This document shows, one piece after another, positions 46,348-55,357 of a stretch of DNA of 64,000 bases (position 1 is the stretch's first letter; every line of letters starts with the position of its first letter). A program made the translations under genes and the position numbers. This DNA comes from Sphingopyxis sp. JAI128 (lineage in GTDB: Bacteria > Pseudomonadota > Alphaproteobacteria > Sphingomonadales > Sphingomonadaceae). Below the pieces are notes generated by a model. The model was not told the DNA's origin and searched no databases. It saw only the letters and a list, made by a program, of their open reading frames with translations. The stretch covers positions 124,001-188,000 of the forward strand of contig NZ_JACHDA010000007.1 of the NCBI RefSeq assembly GCF_014207235.1, written 5' to 3'.

Positions 46348-47550
46348 TCAGCCGATAATCCCTGTGCGTTTGCCGGCGCGCTCGAAACGGTCGAGGATCT
46401 CGCTCACCTGCTCGCTCGAATGTTCGGCGCACAGCGAACATCGCAGCAGCGTCATGCCAGCGGGGGTTGCCGGCGGGCGGGCGAGGTTCACATAGAGACC
46501 TTCCTCAAGCAGCGCTTCCCACATCATCGCGCCGCGTTCGAGGTCGGGCATGATCACCGCGATGATCGCCGACTGCGGCTCGTCGGTGCCGAGCGTAAAG
46601 CCGAGGTTGCGCAGCCCCTTGTGCAGGTCTTTCGAATTTTCCCACAGATGCGCGCGCTTGTTCGACCCGTGCATCAGCTTGCGGATGCTCGTCGCGGCGG
46701 TGGCGACGACGCTGGGCGGCAGCGAGGCGGTGAACACATAGGGGCGGCAGACGAGCCGCATGATCTCGAACTTCGGATGGTTCGAGACACAGAAGCCGCC
46801 GACCGTTCCGACGCTCTTCGAAAAGGTGCCGATGATGAAGTCGACGTCGTCGATCACGCCCTGCGCCTCGGCGACGCCGCGGCCATGCTCGCCGATGAAG
46901 CCCATCGAATGCGCCTCGTCGACCAGCACCATTGCGCCATTTTCCTTGGAAATGCGGACCATTTCCTTGAGCGGCGCAACGTCGCCGAGCATCGAATAGA
47001 CGCCCTCGAGCACGACGAGCTTGCCCGCCTCGGGCGGCAGGCGCTTGAGCCTTTTTTCGAGCGCTTCGACGTCGTTGTGGCGGAAGGCGACGATTTCGGC
47101 GTCGCCCATCTTGCACCCGTCATAGATTGAGGCGTGGCTGTCGATGTCGAGGATGACATAATCGCCCTTGCCCGCGATCGTCGAAATAATGCCCAGATTC
47201 GCCTGATAGCCGGTCGAAAACACCATGGCATGATCCATGGCGTAAAATTCCTTGAGCGCGTCCTCGCACACCTTGTGGCCCTGATAGGTGCCGTTGAGGA
47301 CGCGGCTTCCGGTCGTGCCGCTGCCGAATTTGTCGAGCGCATCCTTGCCCGCGGCAACGACATCCTCGTCGAAGGTCATCCCCATATAATTATAGGTGCC
47401 GAGCAGGATCGTCTCGCGCCCGTTGCACATGGCGACGGTGGGCGAGAGCACTTTTTCCATCACGAGGCTGAACGGATCGGTGACGCCGGTGGCGAGCAGC
47501 GCTTCGCGCTGCTGGATCAGCGGGTCGAATTTGGAAAAGAGGTCGGTCAT
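46348..47550 (-). CDS. spt: serine palmitoyltransferase (alpha-oxoamine synthase)
   Basis: SPT condenses serine with an acyl thioester to 3-ketosphinganine, the first step of sphingolipid synthesis. This 400-residue PLP enzyme has the cofactor-stacking SHAS at 138-141, the DEAH motif at 211-214, and the Schiff-base lysine at 245 in GTFSKSVGTVGG. The stretch YNYMGMTFDEDV is typical of bacterial SPT. The acyl carrier gene is 95 bases upstream with a palindrome between. An AONS or KBL alternative is less likely, given the adjacent acp. Confidence 0.85.
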   Translation of the reverse strand: MTDLFSKFDPLIQQREALLATGVTDPFSLVMEKVLSPTVAMCNGRETILLGTYNYMGMTFDEDVVAAGKDALDKFGSGTTGSRVLNGTYQGHKVCEDALKEFYAMDHAMVFSTGYQANLGIISTIAGKGDYVILDIDSHASIYDGCKMGDAEIVAFRHNDVEALEKRLKRLPPEAGKLVVLEGVYSMLGDVAPLKEMVRISKENGAMVLVDEAHSMGFIGEHGRGVAEAQGVIDDVDFIIGTFSKSVGTVGGFCVSNHPKFEIMRLVCRPYVFTASLPPSVVATAATSIRKLMHGSNKRAHLWENSKDLHKGLRNLGFTLGTDEPQSAIIAVIMPDLERGAMMWEALLEEGLYVNLARPPATPAGMTLLRCSLCAEHSSEQVSEILDRFERAGKRTGIIG

Positions 47551-47564
47551 TTGGGTTCTTCCGC

Positions 47565-47637
47565 GCGCCCCGGCGAAAGCCGGGGTCCAGATAGATGGCA
47601 CTATATATCGCATGGGCCCCGGCTTTCGCCTGGGCGC
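47565..47637. repeat. palindromic repeat between acp and spt
   Basis: Arms 47565-47590 and 47614-47637 pair imperfectly; the left arm itself contains CCCCGGCGAAAGCCGGGG, a perfect small hairpin. It sits inside the acp-spt transcript, 15 bases before the spt start, where it could tune relative expression by RNA processing or attenuation. It shares a core with the repeat at 39347. Confidence 0.65.
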
Positions 47638-47645
47638 ACAGTATC

Positions 47646-47882
47646 TCAGCCCTGCAGTTTCTCGACCGCAGCGACGAGCTGGCCGACATTCTCGATCTCG
47701 GCCTGCATGTTCATGCTGATGATGATATCGAACGTATCTTCGACCTCGGCGACGAAGTCCATGACCGTCAGGCTGTCCCATTCAAGGTCGCCGGCAAAGG
47801 TGGTTGCGTCGCTCAGTTCGACGCCTTTCTTGTTGAAAGGTTGGATCAGGCCGAAAATCTGGTCGCGAAGGGCGGTGCTCAT
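47646..47882 (-). CDS. acyl carrier protein for sphingolipid synthesis
   Basis: This 78-residue acyl carrier protein has the phosphopantetheine serine at 37 in the motif WDSLTVMDFVAEVED and an acidic helix. The stretch EWDSLTVMDF differs from housekeeping AcpP (DSLD). It lies directly upstream of spt on the same strand, the same relation as in Caulobacter, where this ACP supplies the acyl chain. A dedicated acyl-ACP synthetase is not seen in the window. Confidence 0.88.
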   Translation of the reverse strand: MSTALRDQIFGLIQPFNKKGVELSDATTFAGDLEWDSLTVMDFVAEVEDTFDIIISMNMQAEIENVGQLVAAVEKLQG

Positions 47883-48046
47883 GTGGTGCGTCCCATAGAG
47901 GAATGAAGTTGCGCGCGGGCATGCCGCGAAGGCTCCCGATTGGCAAGCGAATGCGGCGGGAACAGGGCAGCATCTTGCCGCTCGCGGGACTTCGTGGCAT
48001 CGCTGTGGGGGGCGCTGACAGGGTATTGGGGCAGGGGCAGCTTGGC

Positions 48047-48619
48047 ATGGACAGCGCAGAAAAGACGACATCGGCCGAGCGGGCGGCAACGGGCTTTCCT
48101 CCGAATGCGGTCCATCTCGTCCGCACGACGCAGCAGATCACGATGCAATTGTCGCAGATGGCCGACCAGAAGGCATCTATCCTGATGGGCGCGACCTTCG
48201 TGGTTTTCACGCTCGCGGTCGGGCAGGCGCGCTCGGGCGGCGGCGCCCTCTCGATGCCGCTGACGATTCTCGCGACCTTTTCCTTCCTGTCGGCGCTGCT
48301 CGCGGTCTCGGCGGTGCTGCCGCGCGTGGGAAAGGCGCCGCCGGTCGTGTACCGCGACGGAAAGGATCACAGCAACATCCTCTTCTTCGGCCGCTTTGCG
48401 CAGATGGACGAGGACGATTATATCGCTGCGGTCAAGGCACGCCTGCGCAGCGAGGAGGACATCTACGAAACAATGCTGCGCGACACCTATCAGAACGGGA
48501 TCGTGCTCGCGCGGCGCAAATATCGCTATCTTGCCTATGCCTATCGCTTGTTCGTTGTCGGGCTGACGCTGACCTTCGTCGCCTTCGGGAGCGAGATGGC
48601 TCGGTTGTGGGGGTCGTGA
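48047..48619 (+). CDS. DUF5706 (Pycsar-effector-like) membrane protein
   Basis: This 190-residue protein has three membrane segments (about 45-60, 71-91 and 165-182) around a cytosolic helical middle, matching the transmembrane effector fold called Pycsar effector in annotation (ITMQLSQMADQKASILMGATFVVFTLAVG). In Pycsar defence, effectors of this kind respond to cCMP or cUMP from a neighbouring cyclase; no cyclase is present here. The start at ATG 48047 is chosen; upstream in-frame ATGs lack the hydrophobic pattern. It is divergent from acp and near spt. Confidence 0.7.
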   Translation: MDSAEKTTSAERAATGFPPNAVHLVRTTQQITMQLSQMADQKASILMGATFVVFTLAVGQARSGGGALSMPLTILATFSFLSALLAVSAVLPRVGKAPPVVYRDGKDHSNILFFGRFAQMDEDDYIAAVKARLRSEEDIYETMLRDTYQNGIVLARRKYRYLAYAYRLFVVGLTLTFVAFGSEMARLWGS

Positions 48620-48750
48620 CGCAATAATCCTCCTTTTGGCTTAGCCATGGTGAGGCGCTGTTGCCATTCTGCCACCCCTCGCCAACAATCTTGTCCTGTT
48701 CCGCCGGCCACGCTTGAACAGACATACGCGCGCGCTTATCCGGGCCGGCT

Positions 48751-50184
48751 ATGCTGCACCAGCCAGCCTCCGTCACCGCGCACCGTGCGCAGGGTTTTCG
48801 CGCCGAATTTCGCGCGACGCTGGCGCTTGCCTGGCCGCTGGTCCTGACCAACCTCACCATGTCGCTGATCGGAGCGACCGATGTCCTGATGGTCGGGTGG
48901 CTCGGGCCGACGCAGCTTGCCGCCGCGTCGCTCGGTTTCAACCTCGCGATGCTGCTCGGAATTTTCGGCATGGGGCTGGTGATGGGGGCATCGCCGCTGA
49001 TGGCGAGCGAGATCGGGCGCCGCGCCAATTCGGTGCGCGATATCCGGCGCACCTTTCGCCAGACCTTGTGGCTCGTCGCGGTCGTTGCGGTGCCGATGCT
49101 GCTGATTCTCTGGAATACCGGCGCGATCTTGAATCTGCTCGGACAGGACCGGGTGCTCGCCACGCTCGCGCAGGAATATGTGCGCGCCTATATGTGGTCG
49201 ATCCCGCTGTTCCTCGCGACCCTGGCGTTCCGAAATTTCCTCGCCGCGCTCGAGCGGCCGATGTGGTCGCTTGTCGTCGGCGTGGTCGGCGTCGCGGGCA
49301 ACATCCTGTTCAACTACACGCTGATTTTCGGCAAGTTCGGCATGCCCGCGCTCGGTCTCGTCGGCGCGGGGGTGGGCAGCGTGCTGACCAATATGGTCAT
49401 GCTGCTGCTGATGGTCGGCGTCGTCTATCGCGACCGGCGGTTCCGCCGGTACCATTTGCTCGGTCGCTGGTGGCGCAGCGACTGGCCGCGATTTTTCCAG
49501 ATGACGCGCATCGGCACCCCGATCGCGATCAGCCATGCGTTCGAGGCGGGCGTTTTCTCGGCCGCCGTCATGCTGATGGGCTGGATTTCGACCGCGGCGG
49601 TCGCGGCGCACGCGGTCGCGCTGCAACTGGCTTCGCTTACCTTCATGGTGCCGATGGGGCTGGCGCAGGCGGCCACGGTGCGCGTCGGTATCGGCTATGG
49701 CCGGGCCGATGCCGATCATATCCGGCTCGCCGGCTGGACCAGCTTTGCGATGGGCACGGGCTTTATGGCGGTGATGGCGCTTATCATGCTCGCGATCCCG
49801 GGAACGCTCGCCGGTTTTTTCATCGACCGCACCAATGCCGCGAACGCCGAAGTCGCCGAGCTTGCGGTCAGCTTCCTGATCATCGCGGCGCTGTTCCAGA
49901 TTGCCGACGGCGCGCAGGTCGTGGGGCAGGGGATGCTGCGCGGCCTGCACGACACATTCGTCCCGATGCTGTTCGCACTGTTCGGTTATTGGGTAATCGG
50001 CATCGGTGTCGGCGCGTGGCTGGCGTTCGAGCGCGACTGGGGCGGCGTCGGCATCTGGACCGGCCTTGCCACGGGGCTCGGCATCGTAGCGGTGCTGATG
50101 CTCGCGCGCTGGATGCAGCGCGAACGGCTGGGATTGCTCGGCGCGGCGACGCCGTTGTACACGGCAGTCACGCGCCCCATCTGA
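48751..50184 (+). CDS. MATE-family multidrug/cation efflux transporter
   Basis: This 477-residue, 12-segment transporter of the NorM class has two homologous halves (for example [29 protein letters not shown] and [24 protein letters not shown]) and the typical [22 protein letters not shown]. It exports cationic compounds with Na+ or H+. The ATG at 48751 follows a weak ribosome site. Substrate unknown. It ends 75 bases before the groESL promoter region. Confidence 0.9.
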   Translation: MLHQPASVTAHRAQGFRAEFRATLALAWPLVLTNLTMSLIGATDVLMVGWLGPTQLAAASLGFNLAMLLGIFGMGLVMGASPLMASEIGRRANSVRDIRRTFRQTLWLVAVVAVPMLLILWNTGAILNLLGQDRVLATLAQEYVRAYMWSIPLFLATLAFRNFLAALERPMWSLVVGVVGVAGNILFNYTLIFGKFGMPALGLVGAGVGSVLTNMVMLLLMVGVVYRDRRFRRYHLLGRWWRSDWPRFFQMTRIGTPIAISHAFEAGVFSAAVMLMGWISTAAVAAHAVALQLASLTFMVPMGLAQAATVRVGIGYGRADADHIRLAGWTSFAMGTGFMAVMALIMLAIPGTLAGFFIDRTNAANAEVAELAVSFLIIAALFQIADGAQVVGQGMLRGLHDTFVPMLFALFGYWVIGIGVGAWLAFERDWGGVGIWTGLATGLGIVAVLMLARWMQRERLGLLGAATPLYTAVTRPI

Positions 50185-50221
50185 AGGCCGTCGGGAGCGC
50201 CCAAAAATTTCGCGCGCCTGT

Positions 50222-50251
50222 CTTGACGCTGTCATGCCCTCGACCCATATG
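50222..50251 (+). promoter_or_regulatory. groESL promoter, RpoH/sigma-70-like
   Basis: CTTGACG at 50222-50228 and CCCATATG at 50244-50251 are separated by a spacing that fits both sigma-70 (TTGACG-N17-CATATG) and the heat-shock sigma-32 (CTTG...CCCATAT). It lies just upstream of the CIRCE operator. Confidence 0.65.
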
Positions 50252-50259
50252 CCTGCCTG

Positions 50260-50286
50260 TTAGCACTCGCGCCCTGTGAGTGCTAA
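50260..50286. promoter_or_regulatory. CIRCE operator (HrcA binding site)
   Basis: TTAGCACTC-N9-GAGTGCTAA is a perfect match to the CIRCE consensus. It overlaps the transcription start region of groES, so HrcA would repress the operon. Confidence 0.96.
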
Positions 50287-50318
50287 GCGACATCCATTGC
50301 ACTATTGGAGGGATATCC

Positions 50319-50606
50319 ATGCAATTTCGTCCGCTGCACGACCGCGTGCTCGTCCGCCGTATCGAAGCCGAAGAAAAGACGGCCGGCGGCATCATCATCC
50401 CCGACACCGCCAAGGAAAAACCGCAGGAAGGCGAAGTCGTCTCGGTCGGTTCGGGTACCCGCGCCGACGACGGCAAGGTCACGCCGCTCGACGTCAAGGC
50501 GGGCGACCGCATCCTGTTCGGCAAGTGGTCGGGCACCGAGGTCAAGGTCGACGGCGAAGAGCTGTTGATCATGAAGGAATCGGACATCCTCGGCGTCATC
50601 GCCTGA
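50319..50606 (+). CDS. groES: co-chaperonin GroES
   Basis: The 95-residue product starts [38 protein letters not shown] and ends with the typical mobile-loop and roof residues ([32 protein letters not shown]). It caps the GroEL cavity. I use ATG 50319; an in-frame ATG at 50280 would run through the CIRCE element. GGAGGGATATCC precedes the start. Confidence 0.98.
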   Translation: MQFRPLHDRVLVRRIEAEEKTAGGIIIPDTAKEKPQEGEVVSVGSGTRADDGKVTPLDVKAGDRILFGKWSGTEVKVDGEELLIMKESDILGVIA

Positions 50607-50630
50607 GCGATTTCATCGAATCGAGAGTGA

Positions 50631-52313
<1,683 letters not shown>

Positions 52314-52343
52314 GTCCAAACCGCTCGGCGCACAGCCGACGAA

Positions 52344-52383
52344 AAGAGGGCCGGGGGAGCAATCCCCCGGCCCTTTGCTTTTT
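52344..52383 (+). terminator. groEL terminator
   Basis: A perfect 10-bp GC stem GGGCCGGGGG / CCCCCGGCCC (52348-52357 with 52364-52373), loop AGCAAT, followed by TTTGCTTTTT. Confidence 0.9.
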
Positions 52384-52460
52384 CGGATCAAGTCCGACAT
52401 GACGAAATTGGCGCGACGGGACATTGCCAGTTCAGACGATGCCACCTAGCTAGGGCGGCG

Positions 52461-53222
52461 ATGGTCTTCGTCCTTGCCCTCGCGCTGCTCCCTGATCCGG
52501 CAGCGGCCACCGCGCCGCCGTCGGTCGAACGCTGCGGCTACCAGATCGTCCAATCCTTTCCGCATGATACCTCGTCCTTCACCCAAGGCCTCTTCTGGCA
52601 CGATGGGCATCTCTACGAAGCGACAGGCCAGTACGGCCGGTCACGCGTCGCGCGACTCGACCTCCAGACCGGCCAGGCGCTGGCGGAAACCCCGCTGCCG
52701 TCAGACCAGTTCGGCGAAGGCATCACCCGCTGGGGCGACCAGATCATCGGCGTGACCTGGCACGGCGGCGTCGGGCATCGTTGGCGCATCAAGGATCTGA
52801 AACCCACGGGCACCTTCCGCTATGACGGCGAAGGGTGGGGGGTGACGATGGTCGGCGACGACCTGGTGCTCAGCGACGGCACGCCTGCGCTCCGCTTCTT
52901 CGATCCCGCGACGATGGCGGAGCGGCGGCGCGTGACGGTGCGCCTCGCCGGGCGGCCCGTCGCTCGGATCAACGAGCTGGAGACGATCGACGGTCAGATC
53001 TGGGCGAACGTCTGGATGACCGACTTCATTGTCCGCATCGATCCGGCCAACGGTAACGTCGTCTCGCTCGTCGATCTCACGACGCTCAAGGCCGATGCAG
53101 GCGCGACCGATCCCGACAGCGTGCTCAACGGAATCGCGTGGGACGCGAAGGGAAAGCGCCTGTTCGTGACGGGCAAGAACTGGCCCAAGCTCTACGAGAT
53201 CGCGCTTTCCGGTTGCGTTTAG
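52461..53222 (+). CDS. glutaminyl-peptide cyclotransferase (bacterial type)
   Basis: This 253-residue exported protein has a short signal (VLALALLPDPAAATA) and a beta-propeller fold with the bacterial glutaminyl cyclase pattern: FPHDTSSFTQGLFWHDGHLYEATGQYGRS, ELETIDGQIWANVWMTDFIVRIDP and VLNGIAWDAKGKRLFVTGKNWPKLYEI. It converts N-terminal glutamine of exported proteins to pyroglutamate. The upstream gap holds only the groEL terminator. Its stop overlaps the convergent DJ-1 gene by 4 bases. Confidence 0.9.
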   Translation: MVFVLALALLPDPAAATAPPSVERCGYQIVQSFPHDTSSFTQGLFWHDGHLYEATGQYGRSRVARLDLQTGQALAETPLPSDQFGEGITRWGDQIIGVTWHGGVGHRWRIKDLKPTGTFRYDGEGWGVTMVGDDLVLSDGTPALRFFDPATMAERRRVTVRLAGRPVARINELETIDGQIWANVWMTDFIVRIDPANGNVVSLVDLTTLKADAGATDPDSVLNGIAWDAKGKRLFVTGKNWPKLYEIALSGCV

Positions 53223-53896
53223 GGCTTTAGCGCCGTCTCCATCCGTGTCGCCGCGGCGTCATAGACGCGCGCTTTCAGCCCGTCGGTCACCGCCGCTGGC
53301 GCGCAGTCGGGGTGGCCTCCGGCGAAAGGCGGAGCGGGGTCATATTCGATTGCAAGCTGGATCGCCTGGGCGACCGCGTCGCCCTTGATCCGCGCGATCA
53401 GCGTCAGCGCGAAGTCAAGCCCGGAGGTTACCCCGCCGCTGGTCACGACAGGACCATCCTCGACGATCCGGGCGGGTTGAAATTCAGCCCCGACTAGCGG
53501 CAGCAGATGGGTGTAGGCCCAATGCGTCGTCGCGCGCCGACCCGCGAGCAGCCCGGCGCGGCCGAGCAGGAAGGCGCCGGTGCATACGCTCGTCACCCAC
53601 TCGGCGCCTGCGGCCTGCCGCGCGATGAAATCGATCGTCGCGGCATCGCCGAGCGCTTCGGTCACGCCGTGGCCGCCAGGGATGCAAAGAATGTCCGCCT
53701 GCGGCGCGGTCGCGAAATCATGCGTCGGAACGATGGAAAAGCCGCTGTCGGTGGCGATGGGGTCGAGGCTCGCGGCGACGCCCGCCAAGGCTGCGCCGGG
53801 CATACGGCACAGCGCCTGCGCCGGCGCAGTGAAATCGAGCTGGGTGATGCCCCGAAAGAGCAGGAAGACGATGTTGGTCGCGGGTGCGTCGCGCAT
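53219..53896 (-). CDS. DJ-1/PfpI-family protein
   Basis: This 225-residue protein of the DJ-1/ThiJ/PfpI superfamily has the nucleophile-elbow cysteine in WVTSVCTGAFLLGRAGLL and the AllP-type stretch ATTHWAYTHLLP with a conserved His. VVTSGGVTSGLDFALTLI resembles isonitrile hydratase and AraC-linked members. Substrate unknown. I use ATG 53896 (MRDAPATNIVF). Confidence 0.85.
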   Translation of the reverse strand: MRDAPATNIVFLLFRGITQLDFTAPAQALCRMPGAALAGVAASLDPIATDSGFSIVPTHDFATAPQADILCIPGGHGVTEALGDAATIDFIARQAAGAEWVTSVCTGAFLLGRAGLLAGRRATTHWAYTHLLPLVGAEFQPARIVEDGPVVTSGGVTSGLDFALTLIARIKGDAVAQAIQLAIEYDPAPPFAGGHPDCAPAAVTDGLKARVYDAAATRMETALKP

Positions 53897-54040
53897 GGAT
53901 GGTCCCTCACATTCTTGGCGGATCACCCAGGCGCGCGGCTTCATCGATCGGCGATCGGTCCCGCTTCCCGGTGGGACTCCACCTTCAGCGCCAGTTGCGG
54001 GACCCCGGCAACCTATTCGCATCGGCGCCGCAAGAAAAGG

Positions 54041-54241
54041 CTATTCGGCGGCGCCCTTTTTTGGGCTCGCGTCGTCGGCGGCGGGCGCGCCGGCGCGGCT
54101 TTCGAGCATTTCGGCGGCATCGTCGAGCGCCTTCGCCTCGCTGACCGTCACGCCGCCCGGGCCGGGTTCATTGTCGGTGCGGCTGCATCCTCCTGCCAAC
54201 AGGGCCAGGATCGCGACCGCTCGCCACATTTTCTGCATCAT
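54041..54241 (-). CDS. small lipoprotein
   Basis: This 66-residue precursor has a lipobox LAGGC (Cys about residue 19) after AVAILAL. The mature chain is polar and Asp/Glu/Ala-rich (SRTDNEPGPGGVTVSEAKALDDAAEML). It is anchored to a membrane face; function unknown. It is the first of three small lipoprotein genes on this strand, each with its own spacing. Confidence 0.65.
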   Translation of the reverse strand: MMQKMWRAVAILALLAGGCSRTDNEPGPGGVTVSEAKALDDAAEMLESRAGAPAADDASPKKGAAE

Positions 54242-54251
54242 GTGCTCCCAT

Positions 54252-54284
54252 GAAAAAGGGCTCCATCCTCGCCGGATGGAGCCC
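54252..54284 (-). terminator. terminator of the 98-residue lipoprotein gene
   Basis: Stem GGGCTCCATC / GATGGAGCCC (54258-54267 with 54275-54284) is followed on the minus strand by TTTTT (54253-54257). It lies 30 bases after the stop of the gene at 54314-54610. Confidence 0.75.
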
Positions 54285-54313
54285 CCCTATCAGCCCGAAG
54301 GCGTGCCGACGAC

Positions 54314-54610
54314 TTATTGTTTGTCGTTGGCTTCGGCCTTCGCCGTTTCTTCGGCGATCTTGTCGCCGGCTTCGGCGGCAGCGTCACCGGCGGCGTTCAC
54401 CGTGCCTTCGACGGCGTTGCCGGCGTCCTGGGCAGCGTCGGCGGTCGCGTCGGCTGCACCAGCGGCGGCATCGGCAGCGTTATCGCCCGCGGCGGCGGCG
54501 TCATCGGCGGCCGAAGAGGCGGTGTCGGCAGCGGCGTCCTGCGTCTTTTCCGAGCAGGCGGTGAGGCTGAAGGCCGCAGCGGCCATCGAGGCGAGGATGA
54601 TCTTGCGCAT
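54314..54610 (-). CDS. Ala-rich low-complexity lipoprotein, copy 1
   Basis: This 98-residue precursor has a lipobox SLTAC (Cys about 19), and the mature part is almost entirely Ala/Asp/Thr/Glu repeats (AADTASSAADDAAAAGDNAADAAAG). It resembles the neighbour at 54793 in layout. The charged amphipathic repeat could be a helix lying along the membrane or cell wall. No family known to me. Confidence 0.7.
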   Translation of the reverse strand: MRKIILASMAAAAFSLTACSEKTQDAAADTASSAADDAAAAGDNAADAAAGAADATADAAQDAGNAVEGTVNAAGDAAAEAGDKIAEETAKAEANDKQ

Positions 54611-54722
54611 GGGTAAGTCCTTTCGAATATAATGGCCGGCGACCGGCCATTGGTGCCGAGAATTAACGACGTAACAGGGGCTTGGCAACCGCGCCGCAAA
54701 ATCGGCGTGCCAAAAGGGAAAA

Positions 54723-54758
54723 GGGGAGGCACCGGCGAACCGGTGACTCCCCTTTTTT
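54723..54758 (-). terminator. terminator of the 110-residue lipoprotein gene (bidirectional)
   Basis: A hairpin GGGGAG-G-CACCGG / CCGGTG-A-CTCCCC with a CGAA loop and T-tract on both strands. It lies 35 bases after the stop of the 54793-55125 gene. Confidence 0.75.
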
Positions 54759-54792
54759 TCGCGATTCTCCGGTCACAAGACCGGAAAAGCGC

Positions 54793-55125
54793 TTACTTCT
54801 TGGCTTCTTCCAGCGCGCCCTTGGCAGCGTCGGCAGCTTCCTTGGCAGCGCCGGCTGCTTCGGTGGCCTTGTCAGCGGCCGTGGCAGCGTCGCCAGCGGC
54901 GGCGGCATCGCCGGCGGCATCAGCGGCGCCAGCGGCTTCGCCGGCCGCAGCGGCCGAGGCGTCGGCCGCGCCGGCGGCTGCTTCCATCGCGCCGTCGGCA
55001 GCGCCCTCGACGGTCGCAGCCGTGTCTTCGGTGGTCGCTGCGGCGTCGTCGGCAGCCTTCTCGCCGCAGGCGGCGAGGCCCAGCGAAGCGGCAAGGACGA
55101 GCGACAGAGTGATCGATTTCTTCAT
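54793..55125 (-). CDS. Ala-rich low-complexity lipoprotein, copy 2
   Basis: This 110-residue precursor has a signal (SLVLAASLGLAAC; Cys about 20) and a mature part of short Ala-Gly-Asp repeats (AAAGEAAGAADAAGDAAAAGDAATAADKATEAAG). It is similar in layout to copy 1, probably by duplication or parallel low-complexity drift. GAGGGG lies 6-7 bases before the ATG. Function unknown. Confidence 0.7.
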   Translation of the reverse strand: MKKSITLSLVLAASLGLAACGEKAADDAAATTEDTAATVEGAADGAMEAAAGAADASAAAAGEAAGAADAAGDAAAAGDAATAADKATEAAGAAKEAADAAKGALEEAKK

Positions 55126-55321
55126 ATTGGGAATACCCCTCTCGGTTTGAACTGATGGACCGGCGCAGGAACGGATCGATCCCGGATTTTGCCAATCGCT
55201 CGCAGAATTACCCCCTCGGCAAATGGGGTGCAACGCCCTTTTTTCCAACAGCGCGGGCGTTTTGTTCCGATTCCTTCCAGGCCGGTTCGCGCGCCGCGGA
55301 AAATTGTGCCGCACCGCTTGG

Positions 55322-55350
55322 TTGACCAGATATAAAGAAAGCTTTATATG
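55322..55350 (+). promoter_or_regulatory. promoter of the ArsR-methyltransferase operon, apparently leaderless
   Basis: TTGACC at 55322-55327 and TATATG at 55345-55350 have a 17-base spacer. The predicted transcription start (near 55357) coincides with the GTG at 55358, so the mRNA would have almost no leader. No ribosome site precedes that GTG. Confidence 0.55.
55330..55349. promoter_or_regulatory. operator, inverted repeat over the promoter
   Basis: A perfect 8-base inverted repeat ATATAAAG-N4-CTTTATAT lies inside the spacer and -10 element. It has the look of an ArsR-family (SahR-like) site and would let the first gene product repress its own operon. Confidence 0.65.
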
Positions 55351-55357
55351 TTACCCG

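Noticed and set aside
46348..47550. 2-amino-3-ketobutyrate ligase or AONS (biotin) assignment
   Set aside because: An adjacent dedicated acyl carrier protein and nearby lipid genes favour serine palmitoyltransferase. There are no bio or tdh genes around.
36908..47882. Lipopolysaccharide synthesis cluster, suggested by lptF and lptG
   Set aside because: No lpx or waa gene is present in the window; the neighbours point to sphingolipid instead.
48047..48619. A complete Pycsar anti-phage system
   Set aside because: Only an effector-like membrane protein is present. No pyrimidine cyclase lies within several kilobases; neighbours are lipid and transporter genes.
54314..55125. Repetitive DNA that could be mistaken for a CRISPR or tandem-repeat array
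   Set aside because: The repetition comes from Ala/Asp codons in two lipoprotein genes; units are short and irregular, with no spacers.
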